A DNA stretch of 64,000 nucleotides from Alphaproteobacteria bacterium (GCA_016869975.1 VGCZ01000001.1:1-64000), one strand, 5' to 3'. Shown: positions 16,206 to 28,209, numbered from the stretch's first letter. Notes: generated from the letters alone by a model not told the origin. Numbers and translations are program-made.

Positions 16206-16285
16206 CGTCATCCCGAGCGCAGCGAGGGATCTCCCGGCAATGGAGTCCGGTTGTCAGGAGATTCCTCGCTAAGCTCGGAATGACG
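16206..16285. repeat. Palindromic repeat, family A, inverted pair
   Basis: Two arms, CGTCATCCCGAGCGCAGCGA and the complement of CTAAGCTCGGAATGACG, face each other about 25 bases apart. They match at roughly 24 of 29 positions. The element lies between the binding-protein gene and the first permease gene, the place where REP hairpins stabilise upstream mRNA in other ABC operons. Confidence 0.8.
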
Positions 16286-16295
16286 GAGCGCGTCA

Positions 16296-17162
16296 ATGCT
16301 GACCGACATCGTCCAAGCCACGATCATGGGCCTGCTCACCGGCATGGTGTATGGGCTGATGGCGCTCGGGCTGTCGGTGATCTTTGGCGTCATGCGCGTC
16401 GTGAACTTCGCGCATGGCGAGATGATGGTCGTCGGCATGTACCTCGCCTGGCTGCTGTTCGAGCGCGCCGGCATCGATCCGCTGCTCGCCGTGCCGCTGG
16501 TCGCCGCCGCCTTGTTCGCCGCCGGCTACGGCCTGCAGCGCGGCCTGATCAACCCGTTCATCAACGTCGCCGAGCACATGCAGTTCATGCTGCTGCTGGC
16601 GCTGTCGATCATCATCGTCAATCTCTGCCTGCTGATCGCCGGGCCCGACACCCACGGCGTGCAGGTCGACTACATGTTCGACTCCTACGCACTGGGCCCC
16701 TTCACCTTTGACGCGGTGCGCGTCTACGCCGCGCTCGCGGCGATGGCCATCGCCTTCCTGCTCTATCTCTTCTTCACCCGCACGCGCATCGGCAAGTCAA
16801 TCCGCGCCGCCGCCGACAACCATACCGGCGCGCTGGTCGTGGGGCTGGACGTGCCGCGCCTCTACGCGCTGACCTTCGGCGTCGGCGCGGCCTGCGTCGG
16901 CGCCGCTGGCGCGCTGATGATCCTGGTCGTGCAGGCCCAACCCTTCCTCGCCATCGACTACACGCTCCTGGCCTTCGTCATCGTCATCGTCGGCGGCCTG
17001 GGCAGCATGCCGGGCGCGCTGGCCGGCGGCCTGCTGATCGGCGTCTCGGAGTCGCTCGCTGGCCTTCTGATCCAGCCCTCGCTGAAAAGCGTCTTCAGCT
17101 TCGGCCTGCTGATCCTCGTGCTGCTGCTGCGGCCGCAGGGCCTGTTCACGCGGCGGGGCTGA
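16296..17162 (+). CDS. ABC transporter permease, branched-chain type (LivH-like)
   Basis: A 288-residue inner-membrane permease. It has about eight hydrophobic segments and family motifs such as GLSVIFGVMRVVNFAHGE near residue 25. The RTRIGKSIRAAADN cytoplasmic loop contacts the ATPase. With the LivM-like gene next to it, it forms the translocation channel. The ATG at 16296 lies 11 bases after the repeat end and follows GGAGCG. It is the first permease of the operon and is five bases short of the second. Confidence 0.88.
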   Translation: MLTDIVQATIMGLLTGMVYGLMALGLSVIFGVMRVVNFAHGEMMVVGMYLAWLLFERAGIDPLLAVPLVAAALFAAGYGLQRGLINPFINVAEHMQFMLLLALSIIIVNLCLLIAGPDTHGVQVDYMFDSYALGPFTFDAVRVYAALAAMAIAFLLYLFFTRTRIGKSIRAAADNHTGALVVGLDVPRLYALTFGVGAACVGAAGALMILVVQAQPFLAIDYTLLAFVIVIVGGLGSMPGALAGGLLIGVSESLAGLLIQPSLKSVFSFGLLILVLLLRPQGLFTRRG

Positions 17163-17166
17163 TACG

Positions 17167-18213
17167 ATGCGGCTGTGGCATCGCCTGACGGGGGATATGA
17201 CGACGCGCGGGCAGGTCGCGCTCGCGATGTTCGCGGCGCTGCTGCTCGCGGCGCCGGCGTTCATCGGCTCCTATCCACTGTCGATCCTGATCCTCGTCGT
17301 CTACTTCGCCTATATCGGCCAGGCGTGGAACGTGATGATGGGCTTCGCCGGCCAGCTCTCGCTGGGCCACGCGCTCTACCTCGGCCTGGGTGGCTACACC
17401 GCCGCGGCGCTCGCCTTTCATTTCGGCGTCTCGCCGTGGATCGGCATGATCGCCGGCGTGCTGGTCGCGATGCTGGCCGGCGGCATCGTTGGCTTCCTCG
17501 GCTTCCGCTTCTCGCTCGCCGGCGTCTACTTCGCGCTGCTGACCATCGCCTTCGCCGAGTTCACGCGCATCCTGTTCGACCACTTCAAATGGGTCGGCGG
17601 CTCGGCCGGCCTGTTCCTCAAGGTCTCCGGCGATCCCGGCCTGTGGCACCTGCGTGGCGGGCCGGTGATGTTCTACTACGTTATCCTCGCCATGGCGGCG
17701 CTTGCGCTGGTCGCCTGCCGCCTGATGCTGACCAGCCGGCTTGGCTATCACTGGCTGGCGATCCGCGAGGATCCCGAGGCGGCGCAGGCCAGCGGCGTCG
17801 ATGTCTTCCGCGGCAAGATGATCGCCGTGCTGATCTCCTCGGGCATGGCGGCGGTCGGCGGCGTGTGGGCGGCGTTCTATTACAAGAACCTGTTCCCCGA
17901 GACCGCCTTCGCCATGGGCCGCTCGATCGAGGTGATCCTGGCGCCGATCATCGGTGGCCTGGGCACTCTGATCGGACCGTTCATCGGCGCGGCCGTGCTG
18001 GTCAGCCTGGGCGACGTCTTCACCATCGCCGCCGAGAAGATCGGCGAGATCTTCGGTGTGAAGACCGCGGGATTGAAGCAGATCTTCTACGGCCTCGCGC
18101 TGCTCGCCATCGTCGCCTTCCGCCGCGACGGCGTCTGGCCCTGGCTCGCGCGCAAGCTGGGCTTCGTGCATAGCGACCCCTACCTTCCCCCGCCAGCGGG
18201 GAAAGGTAGATGA
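17167..18213 (+). CDS. ABC transporter permease, branched-chain type (LivM-like)
   Basis: A 348-residue inner-membrane permease with about nine hydrophobic segments. Signature stretches are WNVMMGFAGQLSLGHALYLG and GSAGLFLKV, followed by the ATPase-contact loop around YHWLAIREDPEAAQASG. The last residues, YLPPPAGKGR, are unusual: they are encoded by the family-B palindromic repeat at 18180-18209. The normal end of the protein is therefore replaced or extended by repeat sequence. Its stop overlaps the start of the next gene (ATGA). Confidence 0.88.
   Translation: MRLWHRLTGDMTTRGQVALAMFAALLLAAPAFIGSYPLSILILVVYFAYIGQAWNVMMGFAGQLSLGHALYLGLGGYTAAALAFHFGVSPWIGMIAGVLVAMLAGGIVGFLGFRFSLAGVYFALLTIAFAEFTRILFDHFKWVGGSAGLFLKVSGDPGLWHLRGGPVMFYYVILAMAALALVACRLMLTSRLGYHWLAIREDPEAAQASGVDVFRGKMIAVLISSGMAAVGGVWAAFYYKNLFPETAFAMGRSIEVILAPIIGGLGTLIGPFIGAAVLVSLGDVFTIAAEKIGEIFGVKTAGLKQIFYGLALLAIVAFRRDGVWPWLARKLGFVHSDPYLPPPAGKGR
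18180..18209. repeat. Palindromic repeat, family B, inside a gene junction
   Basis: CTACCTTCCCC and GGGGAAAGGTAG flank a short CGCCAGC loop, giving a strong hairpin. The left part codes the tail of the LivM-like permease. The right part, AAAGG then TAG, stands just before the ATG of the LivG-like gene and must act as its ribosome-binding region. The same unit occupies the same kind of position at 46738-46767. Confidence 0.85.
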
Positions 18214-18944
18214 GTACCGGCGGCGCGACGTTGAACGTGCGGGGGCTGGGCAAGAGCTTCCGTGGCCTGCGCGCGGTGCATGACGTCGGCTTCGACGTGC
18301 CCGCGGGCGCGATCCACGCGCTGATCGGCCCCAACGGCGCTGGCAAGACCACGACCTTCAACATGATCGCCGGTGTCTTTCCGCCCAGCGCCGGCACCGT
18401 CCAGCTCGATGGCCGCACGATCACCGGGCTCCGGCCCGATCGCGTCTGCGATGCCGGCATCGGCCGCACGTTCCAGATCGTCAAGCCCTTCCCCGGCCTC
18501 TCCGTGCTCGACAACGTGCTGATCGGCGCGCTCAAGCGCGAGCCCGATGTCAGCCGCGCGCGCGATCGGGCGCTGACCGTGCTGCGCGAGCTGGGCCTGC
18601 ACGACAAGCGCGCCATGACCGCGTCGAACCTCACCCTGCCCGACCGCAAGCGGCTGGAGGTGGCGCGCGCGTTGGCTACGCAGCCGCGCCTGCTGCTGCT
18701 CGACGAGGTGATGGCTGGCCTGCGGCCGACCGAAACCGACCAGATGGTCGCCTTCCTGCGCGAGCTCAACGCGCGCACCGGACTCACCATCCTGCTGATC
18801 GAACATGTCATGCGCGCGGTGATGGCGCTGTCGCAGCACATCGTCGTGCTGAACTATGGGGAGAAGATCGCGGAAGGTTCGCCCGAAGCGATCGCGCGCG
18901 ACCAGCGCGTACTCGACGTCTATCTCGGGCAGGACGCGCACTGA
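18210..18944 (+). CDS. ABC transporter ATP-binding protein (LivG-like)
   Basis: A 244-residue ATPase. It has a Walker A GPNGAGKTT, the LivG-type Walker B LLLDEVMAGL, and the switch histidine in IEHVM. The usual LSGGQ-type signature reads NLTLPDRKRLEVARAL, a divergent form also seen in LivG proteins. It powers the importer with the LivF-like protein next door. Its start codon overlaps the upstream stop and its ribosome-binding region lies in a palindromic repeat, so translation may depend on reading through the hairpin. Confidence 0.88.
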   Translation: MSTGGATLNVRGLGKSFRGLRAVHDVGFDVPAGAIHALIGPNGAGKTTTFNMIAGVFPPSAGTVQLDGRTITGLRPDRVCDAGIGRTFQIVKPFPGLSVLDNVLIGALKREPDVSRARDRALTVLRELGLHDKRAMTASNLTLPDRKRLEVARALATQPRLLLLDEVMAGLRPTETDQMVAFLRELNARTGLTILLIEHVMRAVMALSQHIVVLNYGEKIAEGSPEAIARDQRVLDVYLGQDAH

Positions 18945-18946
18945 CG

Positions 18947-19651
<705 letters not shown>

Positions 19652-19698
19652 TCACGCGGCTGGGGACGCCGGCGCCTCTGTGAAGGTAAGATGACGCC

Positions 19699-21210
19699 GT
19701 GACCGATCGCGCTCTCCCGCTCGACGACGAGGCGCGCCGGGTGATCCGGCGCTACTACCTCGCCATGTCGCTGATCTTCGTCGTCGACACGGTGATCAGC
19801 TTCATCTTCTGCTGGATGTACGACGCCTTCCGGTTGTTCGCGCTCAACCTCGCCGTCGACGTCGTCGTGCTGCTGGGCGTCAATCTCTACGGCGCCAGTC
19901 GCATCTTCAGGCCGGTGCGCGCCTTCATCGCTTCGGGCGAGAACTTCGCCGGCATCGAGCGCACCCTGACGCAGTTGCCGCTGCGCTCCGCCTTCTGGGT
20001 CGCCATCCTGTTCATGGTGATCATGAGCGAGCGCCTCTTCCTGCCACGCTTGCTGGGCGCCACCGCCTCCCAGGTGCCGCTATCGACCTGGGGCGACACT
20101 TTCTCGACCATTTTCGTGCAGACGGCGCTGGGCTTCGTCCTGACCTACTTCATCGTCAGCGGCTATCTCGAAGGCCTGTGCCACTTCCTGTTCCGTCGCC
20201 ACGGCGTGAACCTCGGCCTGTTCTTCGGCAGCTTTTCCCTGAAGATCGGCGTGGCCCTGGGCTTCACGGCGATCGCGCCGCTGCTGCTGATCGCGGTCGA
20301 GGTGCTGAGCTACACCGGCGATCGGCTGGTGCAGGAGATCCTGATCGACCTGATGGCCGCCGCCTTCGTGCTGCCGATCGCGCTCTATTGGGTGTCGCGC
20401 ACCCTGACCAACCCGCTGCGCCGCCTCGATCAGGGCATGGAGAAGGTCGCCGGCGGCGACCTGTCGATCCGTCTGCCCGTGACCTCGAACGAGGAGGTCG
20501 GCGAGCTCACCCAGCGCTTCAACCAGATGGCCGTGGGCCTGCGCGAGCGCGACAAGCTGCGCGAGACCTTCGGGAAGTATGTCAGCGAGAGCGTCGCCAG
20601 CCAGTTGCTGCAGGAAGCGCCCGACGGTCGCCTCACCGGCCAGACACGCGAAGCCACGTTGATGTTCACCGACATCGACGGCTTCACCACCTTGTCGGAG
20701 CGCGCCGATCCCGACGCGCTGATCGCCGCGCTCGACGAGTACCTCGCCGTCGTGCTGCCGCCGATCCAGCGCCATGGCGGCGTGGTCAACACCTTCATCG
20801 GCGACGGGTTGTTCGCCAGCTTCAACCTGCCGCTGGCCAACGACGATCACGCCGCCGCTGCCGTGGCCGCGGCGCTGGAGATCGTCGAGGCCACACAGGA
20901 GCGTGTCTTCACCGGCGGCCTGCGCCTGCCGACGCGCATCGGCATCAACACCGGGTTGGTGATCGGCGGCACGATCGGCGCCGGCGACCGGCTGAGCTAC
21001 ACCCTGCTGGGCGACGCGGTGAACACGGCGGCACGCCTGCAGGAGCTCAACAAACGGCACGGCACGCGCATCCTGGTGGCGCAAACCAGCCTGCTGCGCG
21101 CCGGGCCGAAATTCCGCTACACGTCGCTGGGCGACATGGAGATCCGAGGCCGCAGCGAGCGGCTGCCGATCCACCGCGTCGACGGCCGATTCCTGGAGAA
21201 GGTGGGATGA
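19699..21210 (+). CDS. Membrane class III adenylate/guanylate cyclase with HAMP domain
   Basis: A 503-residue enzyme. Several membrane helices lie in residues 1-240, a HAMP linker at about 235-290 (TNPLRRLDQGMEKVAGGDLS), and a class III cyclase domain at about 310-490. The metal Asp is in FTDIDGFT and the second in GDGLFASF; the NTAAR loop is present. The residue that usually selects adenine, a lysine in (D/N)KxxGD, is Thr here (VNTFIGDG). Substrate choice may therefore be unusual. The start is GTG with a weak ribosome-binding site. The stop overlaps the acyl-CoA dehydrogenase ATG, so the two are coupled. Confidence 0.85.
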   Translation: MTDRALPLDDEARRVIRRYYLAMSLIFVVDTVISFIFCWMYDAFRLFALNLAVDVVVLLGVNLYGASRIFRPVRAFIASGENFAGIERTLTQLPLRSAFWVAILFMVIMSERLFLPRLLGATASQVPLSTWGDTFSTIFVQTALGFVLTYFIVSGYLEGLCHFLFRRHGVNLGLFFGSFSLKIGVALGFTAIAPLLLIAVEVLSYTGDRLVQEILIDLMAAAFVLPIALYWVSRTLTNPLRRLDQGMEKVAGGDLSIRLPVTSNEEVGELTQRFNQMAVGLRERDKLRETFGKYVSESVASQLLQEAPDGRLTGQTREATLMFTDIDGFTTLSERADPDALIAALDEYLAVVLPPIQRHGGVVNTFIGDGLFASFNLPLANDDHAAAAVAAALEIVEATQERVFTGGLRLPTRIGINTGLVIGGTIGAGDRLSYTLLGDAVNTAARLQELNKRHGTRILVAQTSLLRAGPKFRYTSLGDMEIRGRSERLPIHRVDGRFLEKVG

Positions 21211-22403
21211 GTATCACGCTTGACGCTTCACAGACCGCGCTGCGGGCCAAGGCTCGCGAGCTCGCCAATGGCCCGGTGAGCGCGCGCGCCGCCGAGGTCG
21301 ATCGAAGCGAGCAATACCCCTGGGACAACGTCACGCTGCTCAAGGACGCCAAGCTGCTGGGCATGACCATCCCGCCCGCCTATGGCGGCCAGGGCAAGTC
21401 GTGGCTCGACGCGGTGGTCGTGATCGAGGCCTTGTCGGCGGCCTGCTCGGTGACGGGCCGCATCGCCGTCGAGACTAACATGGGCGCGATCAGCGCCATC
21501 ATGGCCTATGGCTCGGAGGACCAGAAGAAGATGGCCGCCGCGATGGTGCTCGACGGCGACAAGCCGGCGATCTGCATCACCGAGCCCGAGGCCGGCTCCG
21601 ACGCCAGCGGCATGACCACGCGTGCCGATCGACGCGGCAACCGCTTCGTCGTCAACGGCAAGAAGCACTGGATCACCGGCGGCGGCGTGTCGCGCCTGCA
21701 CCTGATCTTCGCCAAGGTCTACGACGAGAAGGGTAACGAAGAGGGCGTCGGCGGCTTTCTCGCCATCCGCGACGAGACCCAGGGGCTGAAGATCGTCAAG
21801 CGCGAGCCGACCATGGGCCTGCGTGGCATCCCCGAGGCCGAGATCGCCTTCGAGGATATGGACCTGCCGCCCTCGGCGCTGGTGATCCCGCCACGCGGCC
21901 TGCGCAAGGGCTTCGCCGATCTGATGAACGCGTACAACAGCCAGCGCGTCGGCGCGGCGACCGTGGCGCTGGGCATCGCCGACGGCGCCTACCAGCTGGC
22001 GCTGGACTGGTCGGAGGAGCGTGAGCAGTTCGGCCGGCCGATCAACGAGTTCCAGGGCCTGCAATGGAAGCTCGCGGACATGTCGATCAAGCTCGCCGCG
22101 GCGCGCGCGCTGGTCTATGGCGCGGCGAAGAGCGGCGAAGGCGGCTTCCCAGACATGCTGCTGGCGGCTCAAGCGAAGGTGTTCACCTCGGAGAACGCCA
22201 TTTCAGTCGTCAACGATGCGCTGCAATTCTTCGGCGCGCGTGGCTACTCCCGCAACCTTCCATTGGAGCGCATGGCGCGCGACGTACGCATGTTCACCAT
22301 CGGCGGCGGCACGGCCGAGGTCTTGCGCAACGTCGTCGCTGGCGCGATCCTGAAGAAGAAACTGCCGCAGACCCGCGACGGCTGGCTGAAGTCGGCCGAC
22401 TGA
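21207..22403 (+). CDS. Acyl-CoA dehydrogenase family protein
   Basis: A 398-residue FAD enzyme of the acyl-CoA dehydrogenase family. The flavin-contact signature ICITEPEAGSDASG and the WITGGG loop are in the middle. The C-terminal helices contain REQFGRPINEFQGLQWKLAD and DALQFFGARGYSRN. By eye the segment that normally reads YEGTSEI is FTIGGGTAEV, and the alternative catalytic position reads NSQRVG, so neither usual catalytic Glu is obvious. It may use another base or a modified reaction. ATG overlaps the cyclase stop; the next gene, a dioxygenase, starts 8 bases downstream. Confidence 0.83.
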   Translation: MSITLDASQTALRAKARELANGPVSARAAEVDRSEQYPWDNVTLLKDAKLLGMTIPPAYGGQGKSWLDAVVVIEALSAACSVTGRIAVETNMGAISAIMAYGSEDQKKMAAAMVLDGDKPAICITEPEAGSDASGMTTRADRRGNRFVVNGKKHWITGGGVSRLHLIFAKVYDEKGNEEGVGGFLAIRDETQGLKIVKREPTMGLRGIPEAEIAFEDMDLPPSALVIPPRGLRKGFADLMNAYNSQRVGAATVALGIADGAYQLALDWSEEREQFGRPINEFQGLQWKLADMSIKLAAARALVYGAAKSGEGGFPDMLLAAQAKVFTSENAISVVNDALQFFGARGYSRNLPLERMARDVRMFTIGGGTAEVLRNVVAGAILKKKLPQTRDGWLKSAD

Positions 22404-22410
22404 GGAGACC

Positions 22411-23295
22411 ATGGCGATCGAGGTCGCGCCGCTGACGCCGGTCTTCGCCGGTCGCATGACCGGCATCGACGCGCGCCGCACGCAAACGGCCGAGGAGGTC
22501 GCGGCGGTCGACGCCGGCATGGCGCGATACGCCGTGCTGGTGCTGCCCGGCCAGGACATCACCGACGAGCAGCAGCTCGAGTTCACACGAAATTTCGGCC
22601 CGCTGCAGGACGGCGCCAACTCGACCGAGCGCCGCCATGAGCTGCGGCTCGATCCGGCCTTCGCCGACGTCTCCAATATCGGCAAGGACGGCCGGATGCT
22701 GGCGCGCGACGATCGCCGCCGCATGGCCTCGCTGGGCAATCGCCTGTGGCACTCCGACGCCAGCTTCCGAATAGTGCCCGCGCGCTACTCCCTGCTGAGC
22801 GGCCGCGTCGTCGTGACCGAGGGCGGCAATACGGAGTTCGCCGACATGCGCGCGGCCTACGACGCGCTCGACCGGACGACCAGGAACGACATCGAGGACA
22901 TGATCTGCGAGCACTCCCAGATCTTCTCCCGCGAGCAGCTGGGCTTCACCGAGTACCTGCCGGAGGAGCGCGCCAGGATGAAGCCGGTGCGCCATCGCCT
23001 GGTGCGCACCCATCCGATCTCGGGCCGCAAGTCGATCTTCCTGTCGGCGCATATCGGCGGCATCGTCGGCTGGCCGATGCCCGAAGCGCGCGCCTTCATC
23101 CGCGACCTGATGGAGCACGCCACGCAGCCCAGGTTCGTCTACGCGCATCGCTGGACGCGGCACGACCTGGTCATCTGGGACAACCAGGCCACCATGCACC
23201 GCGTGCGCCGCTACGACGATCTCACGATGGTCCGCGACCTGCGGCGCACCACGACCAAATGCGACGGCCCCACCGCCGCGCAGGACGCCGCGTAG
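22411..23295 (+). CDS. TauD/TfdA-family 2-oxoglutarate- and Fe(II)-dependent dioxygenase
   Basis: A 294-residue dioxygenase. The iron facial triad shows as the HxD pair in LWHSDASF (about residue 112) and the distal His in ATMHRVRRYD (about 268). A C-terminal Arg in the RDLRRTT stretch would hold 2-oxoglutarate. Related enzymes open taurine, 2,4-D or other ether and sulfonate substrates. It follows the acyl-CoA dehydrogenase by 8 bases, with AGGAG before the ATG, and the two probably share a catabolic pathway. Substrate unknown. Confidence 0.85.
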   Translation: MAIEVAPLTPVFAGRMTGIDARRTQTAEEVAAVDAGMARYAVLVLPGQDITDEQQLEFTRNFGPLQDGANSTERRHELRLDPAFADVSNIGKDGRMLARDDRRRMASLGNRLWHSDASFRIVPARYSLLSGRVVVTEGGNTEFADMRAAYDALDRTTRNDIEDMICEHSQIFSREQLGFTEYLPEERARMKPVRHRLVRTHPISGRKSIFLSAHIGGIVGWPMPEARAFIRDLMEHATQPRFVYAHRWTRHDLVIWDNQATMHRVRRYDDLTMVRDLRRTTTKCDGPTAAQDAA

Positions 23296-23302
23296 GCCGC
23301 TG

Positions 23303-23704
23303 CTACGGCGCGCGGATCGTGAAGCCCGGCACCGGGCGACGCTCGATGTAGTCCGGGTGGTACATGTCCATGTACACCAAGCGCTTCGTGCCGGCGCAGT
23401 CGACGTCGTAGCCATCGATGACCGTGCCATAGACGCCGACGCCGAAATTGCCGACACGACGGAAGGTCGGCGGCGCGCCATTCGAACACACGAGGCGCGA
23501 CAGGTAGGCGTGCTGGCCAGGCGGCATGTGCACGCGCACCGGGTTGCCCTTCTCGCCCAGCGGCACCGCGTTGATCGCCGCCCAGTCCGGCGTGATGGTC
23601 TTGCGGCCCTCCAGCACGGATTCAATCACAATGCTGCCGGAGGTCTGCTGCGCAACGGCGGGCAGAGCCAGCAATGCGGCGGCGAGGGCGAGGACGAGGC
23701 GCAT
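23303..23704 (-). CDS. Small secreted protein of unknown function
   Basis: A 133-residue protein with a clear Sec signal peptide, MRLVLALAAALLALPAVAQQ, cleaved near residue 19. The mature part of about 114 residues has two cysteines (LVCSNG and DVDCAG) that could form a disulphide, and it ends in an aromatic-rich tail (YMDMYHPDYIERRP). ATG 23704 is supported by CAGGAG upstream and by the signal peptide. It converges on the dioxygenase gene. I do not recognise its family. Confidence 0.6.
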   Translation of the reverse strand: MRLVLALAAALLALPAVAQQTSGSIVIESVLEGRKTITPDWAAINAVPLGEKGNPVRVHMPPGQHAYLSRLVCSNGAPPTFRRVGNFGVGVYGTVIDGYDVDCAGTKRLVYMDMYHPDYIERRPVPGFTIRAP

Positions 23705-23821
23705 ACCCAGATCTCCTGATTCGACCACGGACCAAGAAGCCTTCGATCGGTCGACGCTCAAGTTACGCCGGGACTTGGACCACATCGAGGCGCGGGCGCG
23801 ACGCCAAGTTGGCGCGGTCGG

Positions 23822-24232
23822 TCAACGCGCCCGGTTCCGGTGCGCGTGCTTGAGCAGCGTCTCCAGGGTGACCGAGCGCAACGTCGCCTCGGCGATCTCG
23901 TCGACCTCCGCCAGCACACGGCCCAGCGCGCGGCCCACGTCGGTGCCGTCGCCCGGCTCGGCGGCGCGATCACCCGGGCTCTCCTCGAACAGCGCGACGA
24001 TGTCCATCAAGGTCGTGCGCCGGGGGTTGCCGCAGAAGCGGTAGCCACCGCCGGCGCCGCGCTCGGCCTCGACCAACCCGGCGCGGCCCAGCTCGCGCAG
24101 CACCTTGGCGAGATGGTTGGTCGAGACGGCGAAGCGTTCCGACAGGTCGGTGGCCGAGAGCTGGCGCGTCGGATCGCGCGCCAGCTCGAGCGCCGCGTAG
24201 AGTCCCAGCCGCGTCGCCATCTGCAGCTTCAC
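23822..24232 (-). CDS. Rrf2-family transcriptional regulator, BadM-like
   Basis: A 136-residue winged-helix regulator of the Rrf2 family. The helix-turn-helix reads LSATDLSERFAVSTNHLAKVL, then LRELGRAGLVEAERGAGGGY with the wing. Only one cysteine is present (RFCGNP), so it cannot bind an Fe-S cluster as IscR or NsrR do; BadM of Rhodopseudomonas, the repressor of anaerobic benzoate genes, is a comparable family member. The GTG start overlaps the GNAT stop (GTGA), so the two are coupled. It lies divergent from boxC, which it most likely controls. Confidence 0.8.
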   Translation of the reverse strand: MKLQMATRLGLYAALELARDPTRQLSATDLSERFAVSTNHLAKVLRELGRAGLVEAERGAGGGYRFCGNPRRTTLMDIVALFEESPGDRAAEPGDGTDVGRALGRVLAEVDEIAEATLRSVTLETLLKHAHRNRAR

Positions 24233-24744
24233 GGCTGCAACTCCATCTCCAGCTCCAGCGACGGGCCGGCGGTCATCCCCTGGGCGCGGAAGAACGCCAG
24301 GATCAGGTGGTCGCGGCGATTGACCATGGTGCGCACCAGGCCGACGCCGGCGGCGCGAAAGCGCGCGCACAGCCCCTCGAGCAGCGCGGTGCCGACGCCC
24401 GCCTGGCGACGATCGGGGTCGACCTGGATGGCGAAGACCCAGCCGACTGGCGGCGAGCCGAACTCCCAGGCGCGGATCTCGCCGATGGCGAAGCCGGCGA
24501 ACACACCGCCCATGGTCTCGGCAACGAGGAAGAAGCGGTCGGCCTGCGGCGCGACGCCGGCCTTCCAGTAGGCGGGCTTGGCCTCGCCGGTCAGGCGTCG
24601 ATCAAGGTCGACGATCGCCGGCAGATCGGTCGTAGCCACGTCGCGCAGATGGATCGCCGCGGCCTCACGCGCGCCGTCCGCCACCGATGCGGGCTTGCGC
24701 GGCGACTTTGGCCGACCGCCCCGATCGCGTTTTTCCACAGCCAC
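24229..24744 (-). CDS. GNAT-family N-acetyltransferase, possible BadL counterpart
   Basis: A 171-residue acetyltransferase. The acetyl-CoA loop is visible as VFAIQVDPDRRQAGVGTALL (about residues 105-125), and the fold ends with HLILAFFRAQGM. A basic N-terminal stretch, EKRDRGGRPKSPRKP, precedes the domain. The GTG at 24744 follows AAAGGGG; a second GTG lies two codons later. It is coupled to the Rrf2 regulator and divergent from boxC. In Rhodopseudomonas a GNAT protein, BadL, works beside BadM in benzoate control and acetylates aminobenzoates; a similar role here is inference. Confidence 0.75.
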   Translation of the reverse strand: MAVEKRDRGGRPKSPRKPASVADGAREAAAIHLRDVATTDLPAIVDLDRRLTGEAKPAYWKAGVAPQADRFFLVAETMGGVFAGFAIGEIRAWEFGSPPVGWVFAIQVDPDRRQAGVGTALLEGLCARFRAAGVGLVRTMVNRRDHLILAFFRAQGMTAGPSLELEMELQP

Positions 24745-24840
24745 GGCTACCCCTTTCGCCGGTTGACAGCGTGGCCGATGGCCGGCAAACTGTAAATACG
24801 TATTTACGTACCGAATTACGAATTTCACCCGCGAGGCACC
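24745..24840. promoter_or_regulatory. Divergent box promoter region with a 16-bp palindrome
   Basis: This 96-base spacer separates the GNAT-Rrf2 pair from boxC. GTAAATACGTATTTAC at 24792-24807 is a perfect 16-base palindrome and a good repressor operator candidate. TTGACA at 24763-24768 is a consensus -35 element; a matching -10 at the normal spacing is poor (CAAACT), but the palindrome would cover the -10/+1 zone. A related ACGTA..TTACG pattern follows at 24805-24820. Binding by the Rrf2 protein is inferred. Confidence 0.6.
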
Positions 24841-26511
<1,671 letters not shown>

Positions 26512-26521
26512 GAGGACCACC

Positions 26522-27940
<1,419 letters not shown>

Positions 27941-27983
27941 TCGGGCCGGCCACGCTATACTGCGGCGTCATCGGACAACGACC

Positions 27984-28196
27984 ATGGACATCCGATCGCT
28001 CGACATCTCACAGCTCACCCGCCAGGAGCCGCTCGATCTGATTGGGCGGCCCAGGGATTCGGTTGAAGCCGCGATCGGCGAACCGCGACCAGGTGAGAGA
28101 CATTGGCCTCGGGAGCCCAAGGCGTTCGTCGACGCCTTGCAGCTCGAAGTCGCTCCAGCATTCTCGATGCACGACCGACACCGAACTCCACCGTGA
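27984..28196 (+). pseudogene. Decayed copy of an addiction-module antitoxin-like gene
   Basis: The first 30 residues (LDISQLTRQEPLDLIGRPRD then SVEA) are close to the intact antitoxin-like gene at 29616 (SVAERLDLIDRLWASIEE). After that the frame reads into unrelated residues and lacks the usual E-L-xRRL and VPWEDV ends. It therefore looks like a degraded paralogue rather than a working gene. No toxin follows. It starts 44 bases after boxB. Confidence 0.5.
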
Positions 28197-28209
28197 CAGG
28201 AGCGACCTA

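Noticed and set aside
27941-27983. A TATACT -10-like sequence at about 27955
   Set aside because: There is no acceptable -35 at the right distance, and it precedes only a decayed gene.
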